From NCBI GenBank assembly GCA_025924845.1, contig JAICHN010000046.1, positions 1-18,970 on the forward strand: DNA of 18,970 nucleotides. Reading direction: 5' to 3'. The DNA is from Chloroflexota bacterium (GTDB lineage Bacteria > Chloroflexota > UBA5177 > JANWHV01). Below the pieces are notes generated by a model. It saw only the letters and a list, made by a program, of their open reading frames with translations, did no database searches and had not been told where the DNA came from. A program made the translations under genes and the position numbers. Positions within the stretch are counted from its first letter, which is position 1. Every line of letters starts with the position of its first letter. Shown here in pieces: positions 1 to 7,427 of this stretch.

Positions 1-2
1 CG

Positions 3-173
3 GGGCACGCCAATCTCGCGACGGGGATCGCCACTGGCCACTTCGAGACGGCGGGCGGCACGGGTGACTTCGCCGCGTTCCACTGGGAGGGCGCGATCAA
101 CGCCCAGTTGGTGAGCTTGACGCCGCCGACATTCCTCATCGCGGACAGCGGGCCCGGTCTGAGCGCATCCTGA
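3..173 (+). CDS. C-terminal fragment of an unrecognised protein (5' end outside window)
   Basis: The frame is open from the left edge to a TGA at 171-173 and gives 56 residues. The fragment is rich in Gly, Ala and Thr, with a GGTGDF stretch followed by alternating hydrophobic and polar residues (FHWEGAINAQL). This looks like the last beta-strands of a small secreted or beta-barrel-like domain, but I do not recognise the family. GC-rich third positions support real coding. The 13-bp inverted repeat that begins 38 nt after the stop could end its transcript. The start, full length and function cannot be judged from this window. Confidence 0.5.
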   Translation, partial: GHANLATGIATGHFETAGGTGDFAAFHWEGAINAQLVSLTPPTFLIADSGPGLSAS

Positions 174-505
174 CCGGCGCTGCCGGTGCTCGATGCCGTC
201 CACGTTGTCACGTGCGTTGCCCCGGCCTTGGGGGGCCGGTCCCCTCAGATCGGGGCAACGCACTTGAGGAGGTACCACATCCCAACCTAACTCGTCGTGC
301 ATCTCCAACACTGTCGGCTACCGTACTGTTGGTCTGGCGCCCCCTCCCTCGTTCCGCCGGCCCCTCCGTGCGGTATCTTTGAGGACGGGTTCCCTTCCCT
401 GCCTTGCCACCTTGCGCCGATGGCTGCCCACGAGGTGCGGCATGCTGGTTGGGAGCAGGAGCGCGGCTGGGCATGCCGCTGCCGAAGCGGGGGAAGGTGC
501 GGGCG
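174..505. other. Intergenic region before the HTH-NTPase-TPR gene
   Basis: These 332 bases lie between the first stop codon and the chosen start of the regulator. They hold the nested stem-loop at 212-263 and no convincing gene. Open frames cross the region but have poor start contexts and no recognisable protein. No consensus sigma-70 promoter stands out; TATCTT at 374-379 has no matching -35. A possible purine-rich ribosome site at 266-273 is not followed by a start codon. Confidence 0.5.
212..263. terminator. Large nested stem-loop, possible terminator of the upstream gene
   Basis: A perfect 13-bp inverted repeat pairs 212-224 with 251-263 (GTGCGTTGCCCCG with its reverse complement). Inside it a second 6-bp repeat pairs 222-227 with 234-239 (CCGGCC/GGCCGG), overlapping the inner end of the outer arm, so the two structures may be alternatives. 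It begins 38 nt after the upstream stop. No T-tract follows on either strand, so intrinsic termination is uncertain; it could instead be a protein-binding site or an mRNA-stability hairpin. Confidence 0.4.
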
Positions 506-3142
506 ATGAGCCGGCGAGTGGAGCGACAGGAGACCGGCCTGCTAGGCGAACTGTTACGCCGGTACCGGCAACGTCTCGGCCTCTCCCAGGAGGAGGTGGC
601 CGAGCGGGTCACCCCCGTGTTGAGTGTCACCACCATCGGCAACATCGAACGTGGGCGCACCCGCCCATACCGCCACACGCTGATCGCTCTATGCGTGGCG
701 TTAGCGCTGACGGCGGAGGAACAGGCCGCGGCCCTGGAGGTGTGGCGAACGGGGGTGGCTGCCGGCGAGGTCCCGCCCCCCGCACTACCCGCCCCCAAGC
801 GCGAGGCGAGCCGCCCCGGCGTGGCCGTGCTGCCGGTTGCGCTGACCCCGCTGGTGGGGCGCGAGTGCGAGGAAGCAGCGGTGGCGGCGCTGCTGCAACG
901 CCCGGATGTGCGGTTGGTGACCTTGACCGGTCCCGGTGGGGTAGGCAAGACCCGCCTGGCCCAGCAGGTCGCCGCAACCCTCGTCGGCACCTTCGCCCAC
1001 GGTACGGTCACGATCAGTCTGGCAGCGCTCCGCGAACCCGAACTATTCCCGGCTACCATCGCACAGGCCCTGGGCTTGCACGAGAGTGGTGATCGGCCCC
1101 TGCGCGAGCAACTGACGGAGCGCCTGCGGGACCAGGAGTTGCTGCTCCTGCTGGACAACTTCGAGCAGTTGACCGCGGCGGCGCCCCTGCTGACGGATCT
1201 GCTCGGCGCCTGCGCGGGCTTCAAGGCGCTGGTGACCAGCAGGGTGCGGCTCAGGGTGCGCGGCGAGCATGAGTTCGTGGTGCCGCCGCTGGCCCTTCCC
1301 GATGCCGGCGGACCGCTCGATCCGCCGACTCTGCTTCTCGCGCCGGCGGTGGCGCTCTTCGTGCAGCGCGCCCAGGCGTACCGGCCTGCGTTCACCGTGG
1401 ATGGGGCCAATGCCCCGGCGGTGCTGAACATCTGCCGGCGGCTGGACGGGCTGCCCCTGGCGCTGGAGCTGGCGTCGGCGCGGCTCAAGCTCTTCTCACC
1501 TCAGGCGCTGTCGGCACGGCTGGGAGACAGGCTGGCCCTGCTGACGGGCGGCGCTCAGGACACGCCCGAGCGTCATCAGACCCTGCGGGCGACTCTGGCC
1601 TGGAGCTACGACCTGCTCTCACCGGCGGACCAGGTGCTCTTTCGCCGGCTGGGCGTCTTTGCGGGCGGCTGTACCCTGGAGGCGGCTGAGGCGGTCCGCG
1701 CGGACCCGGACGGTGCTGTCTCGATCGGAGCGGTGAGTATTCTGGATGGCTTGACCAGCCTGGTAGACCAACACCTGTTGCGGGCCGAGGAAGGGCCGGA
1801 GGGGGAGCCGCGCTTCGCGATGCTGGAGACCATCCGCGAGTACGCTCTGGAGCGGCTGGCAGCGCGCGGGGAGGTGGAGGCCCAGCGCCGGGAGCACGCC
1901 GCCTACTATCTGGCGCTGGCTGAGCAGGCGCGGCTCGAGGTTCAGGGGCCAGAGCAGCCGGCGTGGCTGCAGCGGTTGGAGGCCGAGCACGACAACCTGC
2001 GCGCGGCACTCGGATGGGCGCTGGAGCGACGCGAGGAGGAGACGGCCGTGCAGCTGAGCGGGGCGCTGTGGGACTTCTGGGAGCTGCACAGTCACTGGAG
2101 CGAAGGCCGGCGCTGGCTGGAGGCAGCCCTGGCCATCGACCGTGCGGTGTCCCCAGCCGGCCGCGCACGGGCGCTCCTGGCGGCAGCAACGCTGGCACGT
2201 CTTCAGAGCGATTATCGGCAGGCGGAACGCCTGGCGGAGGAGAGTCTGACCCTGGCCAGGGGACTGGAGGACAAAGGTGCCACGGCCGACGCGCTCCAGC
2301 AACTGGGGACCGTGGCGTACCACCACAATGACTACGCACGGGCGCACACGCTGTTTGAGGAGAGCCTGGTTCTCTATCGGAGCGTCGACGACAATGCGGG
2401 GGTGCTCGACGCGCTCCCCATGTGCGGCAACACGGCCGAGGCGGTTGGCGATTACCTGGGGGCAGGCGCCTACTACCAGGAGAGTCTCGCCGTGGCACGA
2501 GAGATGAACAACACGCACGACATCGCGAAGTGTTTAATGGGGCTGGGTCGGGTGGCGCTGGGGCAGGGGGAAATGGCGCGCGCGCAGGCGCACTTTGCGG
2601 ATGCCCTGGCCTTGCAACAACAGATCGAGGACAAGAATTGCAGCGCCCGCTCGCTGCGGGGCCTGGGCGAGGTTGCGCTCGCCCAGGGTGACCCCGGCGC
2701 GGCGCGACGATTGCTGGAGCAGGGTCTGGCTCTGTACCGGGAGATCGACGCGCGGGATGGCATTGCGAACGTCCTCGGCCTCCTGGGACGGGTGGCCCTG
2801 CTGGAGGGCGACGCGGAGCGGGCTGCCCAGTACTACGCGGCCAGTCTGCGGATCATGGGAGAGCTGTCGAACAGGCTTGGCATCGCCTCCTGTCTGGAGG
2901 GCTGGGCCGAGGTGGCGCTGGCGCAAGGCCGGCCGGCGCGAGCGGCGCGCCTCTGTGCCGCGGCGGCCACCCTGCGCGACGCGATAGGCGCCCCCCTGTG
3001 GCCGGTCGAGCGGGCCCGGTACGACCGAACCGTGGCCGCTGCCCGGGCCCAGTTGGACGCGGCAGCGTTCGCAGCGGCCTGGGAAGAGGGGCGGGCCCTA
3101 TCCATGGAGGACGCCGTCACGCTCGCACTGGCGTCCTCATAG
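506..3142 (+). CDS. HTH-type regulator with NB-ARC-like (STAND) ATPase and TPR repeats
   Basis: A probable cytoplasmic signal-transduction ATPase that binds DNA. The 878-residue product has an XRE-like helix-turn-helix at about 10-70 ([12 protein letters not shown]), a P-loop NTPase with Walker A GPGGVGKT at 142-149, Walker [10 protein letters not shown] at 212-220, a TSR sensor at 244-246 and the NB-ARC hallmark GLPLAL at 315-320. A winged-helix segment follows at about 355-450, and roughly seven 40-residue TPR units run from about 550 to 830. This is the MalT/AfsR-like STAND layout: a ligand or partner sensed by the TPRs would license ATP-driven activation. I chose ATG 506 because GGAAGG lies 8 nt upstream; ATG 473 and ATG 404 are in frame but have weaker sites and add low-complexity sequence. 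The gene stands alone and converges on a broken sulfite oxidase gene 15 nt away. The target genes are unknown. Confidence 0.85.
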   Translation: MSRRVERQETGLLGELLRRYRQRLGLSQEEVAERVTPVLSVTTIGNIERGRTRPYRHTLIALCVALALTAEEQAAALEVWRTGVAAGEVPPPALPAPKREASRPGVAVLPVALTPLVGRECEEAAVAALLQRPDVRLVTLTGPGGVGKTRLAQQVAATLVGTFAHGTVTISLAALREPELFPATIAQALGLHESGDRPLREQLTERLRDQELLLLLDNFEQLTAAAPLLTDLLGACAGFKALVTSRVRLRVRGEHEFVVPPLALPDAGGPLDPPTLLLAPAVALFVQRAQAYRPAFTVDGANAPAVLNICRRLDGLPLALELASARLKLFSPQALSARLGDRLALLTGGAQDTPERHQTLRATLAWSYDLLSPADQVLFRRLGVFAGGCTLEAAEAVRADPDGAVSIGAVSILDGLTSLVDQHLLRAEEGPEGEPRFAMLETIREYALERLAARGEVEAQRREHAAYYLALAEQARLEVQGPEQPAWLQRLEAEHDNLRAALGWALERREEETAVQLSGALWDFWELHSHWSEGRRWLEAALAIDRAVSPAGRARALLAAATLARLQSDYRQAERLAEESLTLARGLEDKGATADALQQLGTVAYHHNDYARAHTLFEESLVLYRSVDDNAGVLDALPMCGNTAEAVGDYLGAGAYYQESLAVAREMNNTHDIAKCLMGLGRVALGQGEMARAQAHFADALALQQQIEDKNCSARSLRGLGEVALAQGDPGAARRLLEQGLALYREIDARDGIANVLGLLGRVALLEGDAERAAQYYAASLRIMGELSNRLGIASCLEGWAEVALAQGRPARAARLCAAAATLRDAIGAPLWPVERARYDRTVAAARAQLDAAAFAAAWEEGRALSMEDAVTLALASS

Positions 3143-3156
3143 GACGGCACTTGTCC

Positions 3157-4042
3157 TCACCAGCCGGGCACGATCAGGCGCAGCGGATAGCCATGCTGGA
3201 TCGGGAGCGGCTCCCCATTCATGGCATAGGCCAGCAACGCCCCGGAGGATAGGGCCTCGTCGAGCGTCAGGCTCCGCTTGAAGTGCATGGTCTCCGCGTG
3301 CCGGTCCACCGTGCCGCTATCCGCGCCCCGGGACATCACCTCACGCGCTCCGGCGCTGACCCCTGCCCGCTCCTACATGCTCACCGCACCCAGTTGCCAC
3401 TGCTCCCCCGGCGTCGGTGGGCTGAGCAGGGAGCGGCCGTTCCCCGTGCATTCCAGCGTGACCACCAGGGTCTGCGAACGCATGTGCTGCGGGTCGCGCA
3501 GGCTCAAGCGCAGCGGACGGTCCACCAGGCCGCCGACCGACAGCCGCCAGGTGGTGGGATCAAGCTTGGCGATCTGGAAGTTATTGCGCACGTAGAAGTG
3601 CATATTCGGCATTACGACGCCGCCGATCAGCGCGTCGATCGAGGTCTCGCAATTGAGCGGATGAGCGCGATGGACCACCAGGCCGGCATCGATCGCCCCC
3701 TGACACGCATCTTCCGGGTCCACCGCGCCTTCGAAATCGGGCAGCGGCGCGGCACAGCCACCGCTGGTCACCACTCGTGAACAGGTCGATGCCGGATACA
3801 CCTCGACCGTGCCCGCTTGCGCGAAGGGCGTCATGAATGCGTTGACCTGGTCCTCGTCCGCGGCGGTGACGATCAGGAAGAAGGTGTGCTCTCCCTGCAC
3901 GACCGCCTCCCCCTGGATGTCCAGGCCGTGCCGGCGCACATTGGGCCGGCTCAGATACTTTAAGGAGCATCGCGCCCATCTCTGGGTCCTGTGCCGGGCA
4001 CCGCGCCGCCTCATGTTGATGGCGAACGACGAAGAGAGCCAT
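3157..4042 (-). pseudogene. Decayed sulfite-oxidase-family molybdopterin oxidoreductase with fused N-terminal domain
   Basis: Remains of a molybdopterin-dependent enzyme of the sulfite oxidase family. A strong GGAGGA site precedes ATG 4042. The first about 27 codons (MALFVVRHQHEAARC...) are in one frame; the protein then continues in another frame (KYLSRPNV...), which one extra A near 3959-3961 explains. The second frame encodes a small alpha/beta domain, then the oxidase entry (PLNCET, FYVRNNFQI, KLDPTTW) and ECTGNGR, whose Cys matches the molybdenum ligand of the family. At 3373-3375 a TAG appears after LGAVSM, where homologs carry roughly a dozen more residues (AEWTGVPL-like), so a small deletion is likely. 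The same frame resumes as ERAGVSAGAREV through MNGEPLP and stops at LIVPGW, losing the whole C-terminal dimerisation part. The gene lies 64 nt after the persulfide dioxygenase gene in the same direction, which fits an ancestral sulfite-disposal role. Confidence 0.85.
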
Positions 4043-4106
4043 GATTTCCTCCTCCCCCGCAGGGGTACATCTGCCGTGGGGCCACGCGCGATGCAGCGAC
4101 CGTATT

Positions 4107-5216
4107 CTATGAGCCGGCAAGGGCCAAGGTGGGCTTCCCAACTTGGGATTGCTGCGGCGTCGCTTCGCCGAAGTCGAGCGGCATGCCGGCCGTACACCAG
4201 GCTTCGGTGCCGCCATGAACGTTTGTCACCTGCATGATCTCCATCTGCCGCAGAAACTGTGCCGAACGCAGGGAGCGCATGCCGCCCTGGCAGATCACAA
4301 ACAGTGACCGGTCGCGCGGCACCTCCGCCAGCCGCGTCGCCAGTTCGGCCTGCGGCAGACTGGTTGCGCCCGGCACGTGCCCCTGCGCGTATTCCTCCGG
4401 CTCGCGCACATCCAACACGGCCGCGTCCGGCCCACGCGACGCCAATCCCGTCACATCGACCCCGGCTACTTCCGTGGTCTGTGCCAACATGGCCCAGGGC
4501 ATATCCGCGACGCCGCGATTGGTCGCCTCGATCGCCGTCATATTCAAGGGCCGCGCCGGTACCGCGTCGGCAAGCGTCGCGATGAACGAGGCGCGATCCA
4601 GGCGAGCCAGGGGATTATAGAGCCGCTCGAAGCCGATGGTGGTGCTGGGCCGGCCGCACATGCCTTTACCACACGGCCCTTCGAAGTGCCCCGGAAAGAC
4701 CGCCACCCAGTCGGGCAGGCGGAGCAGGCTGCTCACGCTCTCATACTGCGTGGCCGCGTCACCGCCGCCGAAGTCGGGCCGTCCGACATCGCCGACCAGC
4801 AGCGAATCGCCGGTGAGGACCATGGACGGCTCTGGGCTGCGCGGCGGATTGATCACCAACAGGGAGATCAGTTCGCGGCGATGGCCGGGGGTGTGCAGGA
4901 CACGCAGGCGGAGCTGCCCCAGCCGCAGTTCCTCGCCGGCGCGCAGGCGGCGACACGGGTAGACGACCTGGGCCGCCTCGTGCAGTGCGAGTTCGCCGCC
5001 ACATTGTGTGACCAGGCGCCGCGCCCCTGAGATGTGATCGGCATGCACGTGGGTATCGATCACGTAGCGTAGGGTGAAGCCGCGCTCACCTAGGAGGTCC
5101 CGATACTGCCCGATCTCCAGCGCCGGATCCACGATGGCCGCCTCGCCGGATTGGCGAGAGGCGATCACATAGGAGGCGCAGCCACACAACTCATTCAGGA
5201 TCTGCTTGAAATACAT
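4107..5216 (-). CDS. Persulfide dioxygenase (ETHE1-like MBL fold) fused to rhodanese
   Basis: A probable cytosolic enzyme of sulfide and persulfide detoxification. The MBL-fold dioxygenase half oxidises glutathione or other low-molecular-weight persulfide to sulfite; the rhodanese half moves sulfane sulfur between thiols. The 369-residue product has THVHADH at 55-61, His112 in TPGH, Asp137 in LTGDSLL and His177 in FPGHFEG, which match the metal ligands of ETHE1 and glyoxalase-II-like proteins. The segment GRPDFGGGD, followed by CGRPSTTIGFER, is typical of the persulfide dioxygenase branch. The rhodanese domain spans about 245-350 with DVREPEEY and the active-site loop CQGGMRS (Cys309). The TPGH motif is followed by RRE, where TPE is more usual. 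ATG 5216 has GGAGGGAG about 8 nt upstream. It lies between peroxiredoxin and the dead sulfite oxidase gene on the same strand, so a shared sulfur/redox transcript is likely. Confidence 0.88.
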   Translation of the reverse strand: MYFKQILNELCGCASYVIASRQSGEAAIVDPALEIGQYRDLLGERGFTLRYVIDTHVHADHISGARRLVTQCGGELALHEAAQVVYPCRRLRAGEELRLGQLRLRVLHTPGHRRELISLLVINPPRSPEPSMVLTGDSLLVGDVGRPDFGGGDAATQYESVSSLLRLPDWVAVFPGHFEGPCGKGMCGRPSTTIGFERLYNPLARLDRASFIATLADAVPARPLNMTAIEATNRGVADMPWAMLAQTTEVAGVDVTGLASRGPDAAVLDVREPEEYAQGHVPGATSLPQAELATRLAEVPRDRSLFVICQGGMRSLRSAQFLRQMEIMQVTNVHGGTEAWCTAGMPLDFGEATPQQSQVGKPTLALAGS

Positions 5217-5231
5217 CGTCGTTCTCCCTCC

Positions 5232-5271
5232 GCGCCGGATCCTGCCTCCATGCTGGGGCGGGATCCGGCGC
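5232..5271. repeat. 11-bp perfect inverted repeat upstream of the persulfide dioxygenase gene
   Basis: 5232-5242 (GCGCCGGATCC) pairs perfectly with 5261-5271, with an 18-nt loop. On the minus strand it lies between the peroxiredoxin stop and the ribosome-binding site of the dioxygenase gene, ending just before that site. No T-tract follows. It may be an mRNA hairpin that sets relative expression of the two genes, or an operator. Repeats of this size arise by chance fairly often in GC-rich DNA, so the function is open. Confidence 0.45.
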
Positions 5272-5301
5272 CACGCGCCGAGGCGCTCATATTACAGTGT
5301 C

Positions 5302-5931
5302 CTATACCGGTTGCGCCGTCGTGCGGAGGTAGGGCTTGACCGTCGTGTAGCCGGGGAAGCGCAGGGCAGCATCCTCATTGGAGACGGCCGCGGTGATGAT
5401 CACATGCTCGCCCTCGCGCCAGTCCGCCGGGGTGGCGACCTGATATTTCGCGGTCAGTTGCAGGGACTGCAGAGCCCGCAGGATCTCCTTGAAATCCCGC
5501 CCAGTCGCTGCAGGGTAGGTGAGGGTGAGCTTGACCTTCTTGTCCGGGCCAATCACGAAGACCGAGCGCACCGTCATGGTGCTGTTCGCATTGGGATGGA
5601 TCATCCCATAGAGGTTCGCCACGGTGAGCTCGGGGTCGGCGATCAGCGGGAAGTTCAACCGCGCTCCAGTAACCTCCTCAATATCGTTGACCCACCGCTG
5701 GTGCGATGTCAGCGGATCAACACTGACCGCGATCACCTTGGTGTCGCGCTTGGCGAACTCATCGCGCAGTTTGGCGACGGCGCCGAGCTCGGTGGTGCAG
5801 ACCGGAGTGAAGTCCGCCGGGTGGGAGAAGAGAACGCCCCAACCCTCGCCAAGATACTCGTAAAAGTTGATCATCCCCTCCGTGGTCTCGGCGGTGAAGT
5901 TCGGGGCCGCGTCGCCTAACTGGATTGCCAT
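5302..5931 (-). CDS. 1-Cys peroxiredoxin (Prx6/AhpC-TSA family)
   Basis: A thiol peroxidase that reduces hydrogen peroxide, organic hydroperoxides and peroxynitrite in the cytoplasm. The 209-residue product carries the peroxidatic motif P-x3-T-x2-C as PADFTPVC (Cys45), then TTE, and a conserved Arg in MTVRSVF. Cys45 is the only cysteine in the protein, so this is a true 1-Cys enzyme that must be recycled by an outside thiol. The long C-terminal extension ending in FPGYTTVKPYLR is typical of the Prx6 branch. I chose ATG 5931 because AAGGAG lies about 7 nt upstream and the protein then begins MAIQLGDAAPNF, as the family does; an in-frame ATG about 100 nt further upstream adds a basic, non-homologous stretch. 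It is probably the first gene of the block with the persulfide dioxygenase, 85 nt away. Confidence 0.92.
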   Translation of the reverse strand: MAIQLGDAAPNFTAETTEGMINFYEYLGEGWGVLFSHPADFTPVCTTELGAVAKLRDEFAKRDTKVIAVSVDPLTSHQRWVNDIEEVTGARLNFPLIADPELTVANLYGMIHPNANSTMTVRSVFVIGPDKKVKLTLTYPAATGRDFKEILRALQSLQLTAKYQVATPADWREGEHVIITAAVSNEDAALRFPGYTTVKPYLRTTAQPV

Positions 5932-6041
5932 TGCGCTCTCCTTGCGTCTACTTGGAGGGGAGCACCCTTTCCTGTTGATGCTTCGTGCATCCGGTGGTCT
6001 ACCTCTCCGGCATCCCCACCGTTTGGTGTCCCTCACAAGTG

Positions 6042-6055
6042 CAAGTCTAGACTTG
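6042..6055. promoter_or_regulatory. 14-bp perfect palindrome upstream of peroxiredoxin
   Basis: CAAGTCTAGACTTG reads the same on both strands and starts about 110 nt upstream of the peroxiredoxin ATG, in an intergenic gap. A dimeric redox or metal regulator could use such a site. A palindrome of this length may occur about once by chance in a window this size, so only its position supports a function. Confidence 0.35.
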
Positions 6056-6204
6056 GGCAGCTCCGGTCACCAGCAAGAGTCGACAGACTTACCCTCAATC
6101 TTGGCCGCAACCTTGGTGCCCGCGGCGCTACCGGAAGGCCCGCTCGGTACGGTATCTTTGCGGCGCCGACGGTAATCCACACGCTCAATCCGGGCGTGGG
6201 GACC

Positions 6205-6224
6205 AAAAAGTGCCTGGTAGGCGC
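6205..6224 (-). terminator. Possible intrinsic terminator after the dehydratase gene
   Basis: On the minus strand, GCGCCT and AGGCAC pair with one mismatch around a 3-nt loop and are followed within 1 nt by five T (6209 down to 6205). It lies about 65 nt after the dehydratase stop. The stem is short and imperfect. Confidence 0.35.
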
Positions 6225-6288
6225 GCCGCCTTCCCGGCATTTCGCCGGCGCTCGGCAGGGATAGAGCAGGTAGATGAGAGCGTTACGG

Positions 6289-7275
6289 TCACATGGGTCG
6301 CGGCGCCGGCTCCGCGGTTCGCACGGCCAGGGCCCGCTCAAGCTGGGCAAGTGAGGTGTTGCCGCCGCTGCAGACAATGCCGACCTTCTTGCTCCGCAAC
6401 TCCGCCCGCAGCTTATAGGCCGCGGCCAGAGGCGCGGCGCCCGCGCCCTCGGCCAGAGTATGCGCGTGCTCGATCATCCAGACCATGGCTTGCCGGATCT
6501 CCTCCTCGCTCAGCAGCACGAAGTCATGCAGGCCCTGGCGGAGGATCGCCTGCGGCAGGGAAAACGGCGCCCCGGTGGCCAATCCCTCGGCAAAGGTACG
6601 GCTGGGAGCCTCGACCGCGCGCCGCTCCTGCCAGGATAGAAAAGCGGCAGGCGCCGCCGCCGCCTGGCACCCGATGACGCGAATGGCGGGGTTTACGGTC
6701 TCGGCCACGATGCAGGCGCCCGCCGCGCCGCTGCCCCCACCGATCGGGACCAACAGCGTATCCAATTCGGGCTCATCTTCCAGCATCTCCAGCGGCCCGG
6801 TCGCTACCCCCGCGATCAGCAGCGGCTCATCCCCGGAGTGGATATAGCGATACCCCCGCTCTCGTGCCAGAACCTCGCAGTGCAGCCGCGCCTCGTCAAA
6901 CCCGGCCCCATGCACCACGATTGCCGCCCCCATCCCCTCCATCGCCGCCACCTTGCCCGGATTGGCCCCTTCGGGAACCACAATACAGGCCGTGACCCCG
7001 AACAGGCGGGCGGCAAAGGCGATCGATTGACCATGATTGCCGGTCGAGGCTCCGATCACGCCGCGGGCCCGCTCCGCCGCGTTCAACTGGGAGATCAGAT
7101 TGATCCCGCCGCGAACCTTGAAGGCGCCGACCGGCTGATAGTTCTCGTGCTTGATGTAGACCTCGGCGCCGATCAACGCGTCCACGGCCGGATAGCGGTG
7201 CAGCGGCGTGCGCGGCAGATACGGTCGTAGACGGCGCTGAGCCTGCAACACATCGCGGAAGGTGGGAGCGATCAT
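6289..7275 (-). CDS. PLP-dependent threonine/serine dehydratase-family enzyme
   Basis: A fold-type II pyridoxal-phosphate enzyme, most likely deaminating L-threonine or L-serine to the 2-oxo acid and ammonia in the cytoplasm. In the 328-residue product the Schiff-base Lys is Lys53 in GAFKVRGG. The STGNHGQ loop at 77-83 holds the substrate carboxylate, the glycine-rich phosphate cradle is GGGSGAAG at 179-186, and SGGN at 303-306 contacts the cofactor ring. It has no C-terminal ACT domain, so the allosteric isoleucine-controlled biosynthetic form is excluded; it is closer to catabolic threonine dehydratases or serine racemases. These cannot be told apart by eye. ATG 7275 has GGAG 8 nt upstream. 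It is transcribed away from padR, with 152 nt between the starts, so the PadR regulator might also act here. Confidence 0.87.
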   Translation of the reverse strand: MIAPTFRDVLQAQRRLRPYLPRTPLHRYPAVDALIGAEVYIKHENYQPVGAFKVRGGINLISQLNAAERARGVIGASTGNHGQSIAFAARLFGVTACIVVPEGANPGKVAAMEGMGAAIVVHGAGFDEARLHCEVLARERGYRYIHSGDEPLLIAGVATGPLEMLEDEPELDTLLVPIGGGSGAAGACIVAETVNPAIRVIGCQAAAAPAAFLSWQERRAVEAPSRTFAEGLATGAPFSLPQAILRQGLHDFVLLSEEEIRQAMVWMIEHAHTLAEGAGAAPLAAAYKLRAELRSKKVGIVCSGGNTSLAQLERALAVRTAEPAPRPM

Positions 7276-7321
7276 CGGCTCATCTCCTTATCGGCAAGGC
7301 GGAGAATAACAGGCTACGGCG

Positions 7322-7350
7322 ATCATACAGGGTCAGCCGGCGTCTTGACA
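7322..7350 (-). promoter_or_regulatory. Possible promoter for the dehydratase gene
   Basis: On the minus strand a good -10 (TATGAT, 7327-7322) lies 47 nt before the dehydratase start. The hexamer 17 nt upstream (TGTCAA) is a poor -35. It is the complement of the TTGACA that forms the -35 of padR, so the two divergent promoters would share DNA. Confidence 0.3.
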
Positions 7351-7388
7351 CGATCTGCTACTCAATGTATCGTCGATATATCTAGATA
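7345..7388 (+). promoter_or_regulatory. padR promoter with two abutting palindromes (likely operator)
   Basis: A consensus -35 TTGACA (7345-7350) is followed after exactly 17 nt by TATCGT (7368-7373) as a -10 with four of six consensus bases. The -10 forms the left half of the interrupted palindrome TATC-gtc-GATA (7368-7378), which directly abuts the perfect palindrome TATCTAGATA (7379-7388). A third partial copy, ATCTAGA, follows at 7391-7397. Dyad sites at or just after the -10 are where an autorepressing PadR dimer would block RNA polymerase. Binding by this PadR is inferred. Confidence 0.55.
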
Positions 7389-7427
7389 ACATCTAGAAGC
7401 CTCGATCAGCTTGAAAGGAACGTCATC

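Larger units (their letters stand above)
5932..6288. other. Intergenic region upstream of peroxiredoxin
   Basis: These 357 bases separate the peroxiredoxin start from the dehydratase stop; both genes are on the minus strand. The region holds a 14-bp palindrome at 6042-6055 and a terminator-like element at 6205-6224. A minus-strand frame crossing 6033-6377 has no good start and partly overlaps the dehydratase 3' end, so I do not call it a gene. Reading the minus strand I see no clear -35/-10 pair. Confidence 0.5.

Noticed and set aside
362..381. 20-base stretch matching 6141-6160 at 17 of 20 positions
   Set aside because: A few matches of this quality are expected by chance in a GC-rich window of this length, and the flanks do not align.
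208..1488. Long minus-strand open frame (426 codons)
   Set aside because: It lies antisense to the HTH-ATPase gene, is Ser/Arg/Pro/Thr-rich, has no recognisable motif, and is explained by high GC content in the opposite frame.
1485..2518. Two overlapping minus-strand frames of about 300 codons
   Set aside because: Both are antisense to the TPR region, in different frames from each other, without ribosome sites or family motifs.
3955..3965. Programmed frameshifting in the sulfite oxidase gene
   Set aside because: The downstream stop, internal deletion and missing C-terminus mean no functional product could result even if the ribosome shifted.
6033..6377. Minus-strand frame of 114 codons upstream of peroxiredoxin
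   Set aside because: Overlaps the end of the dehydratase gene, has no ribosome site and no recognisable domain.
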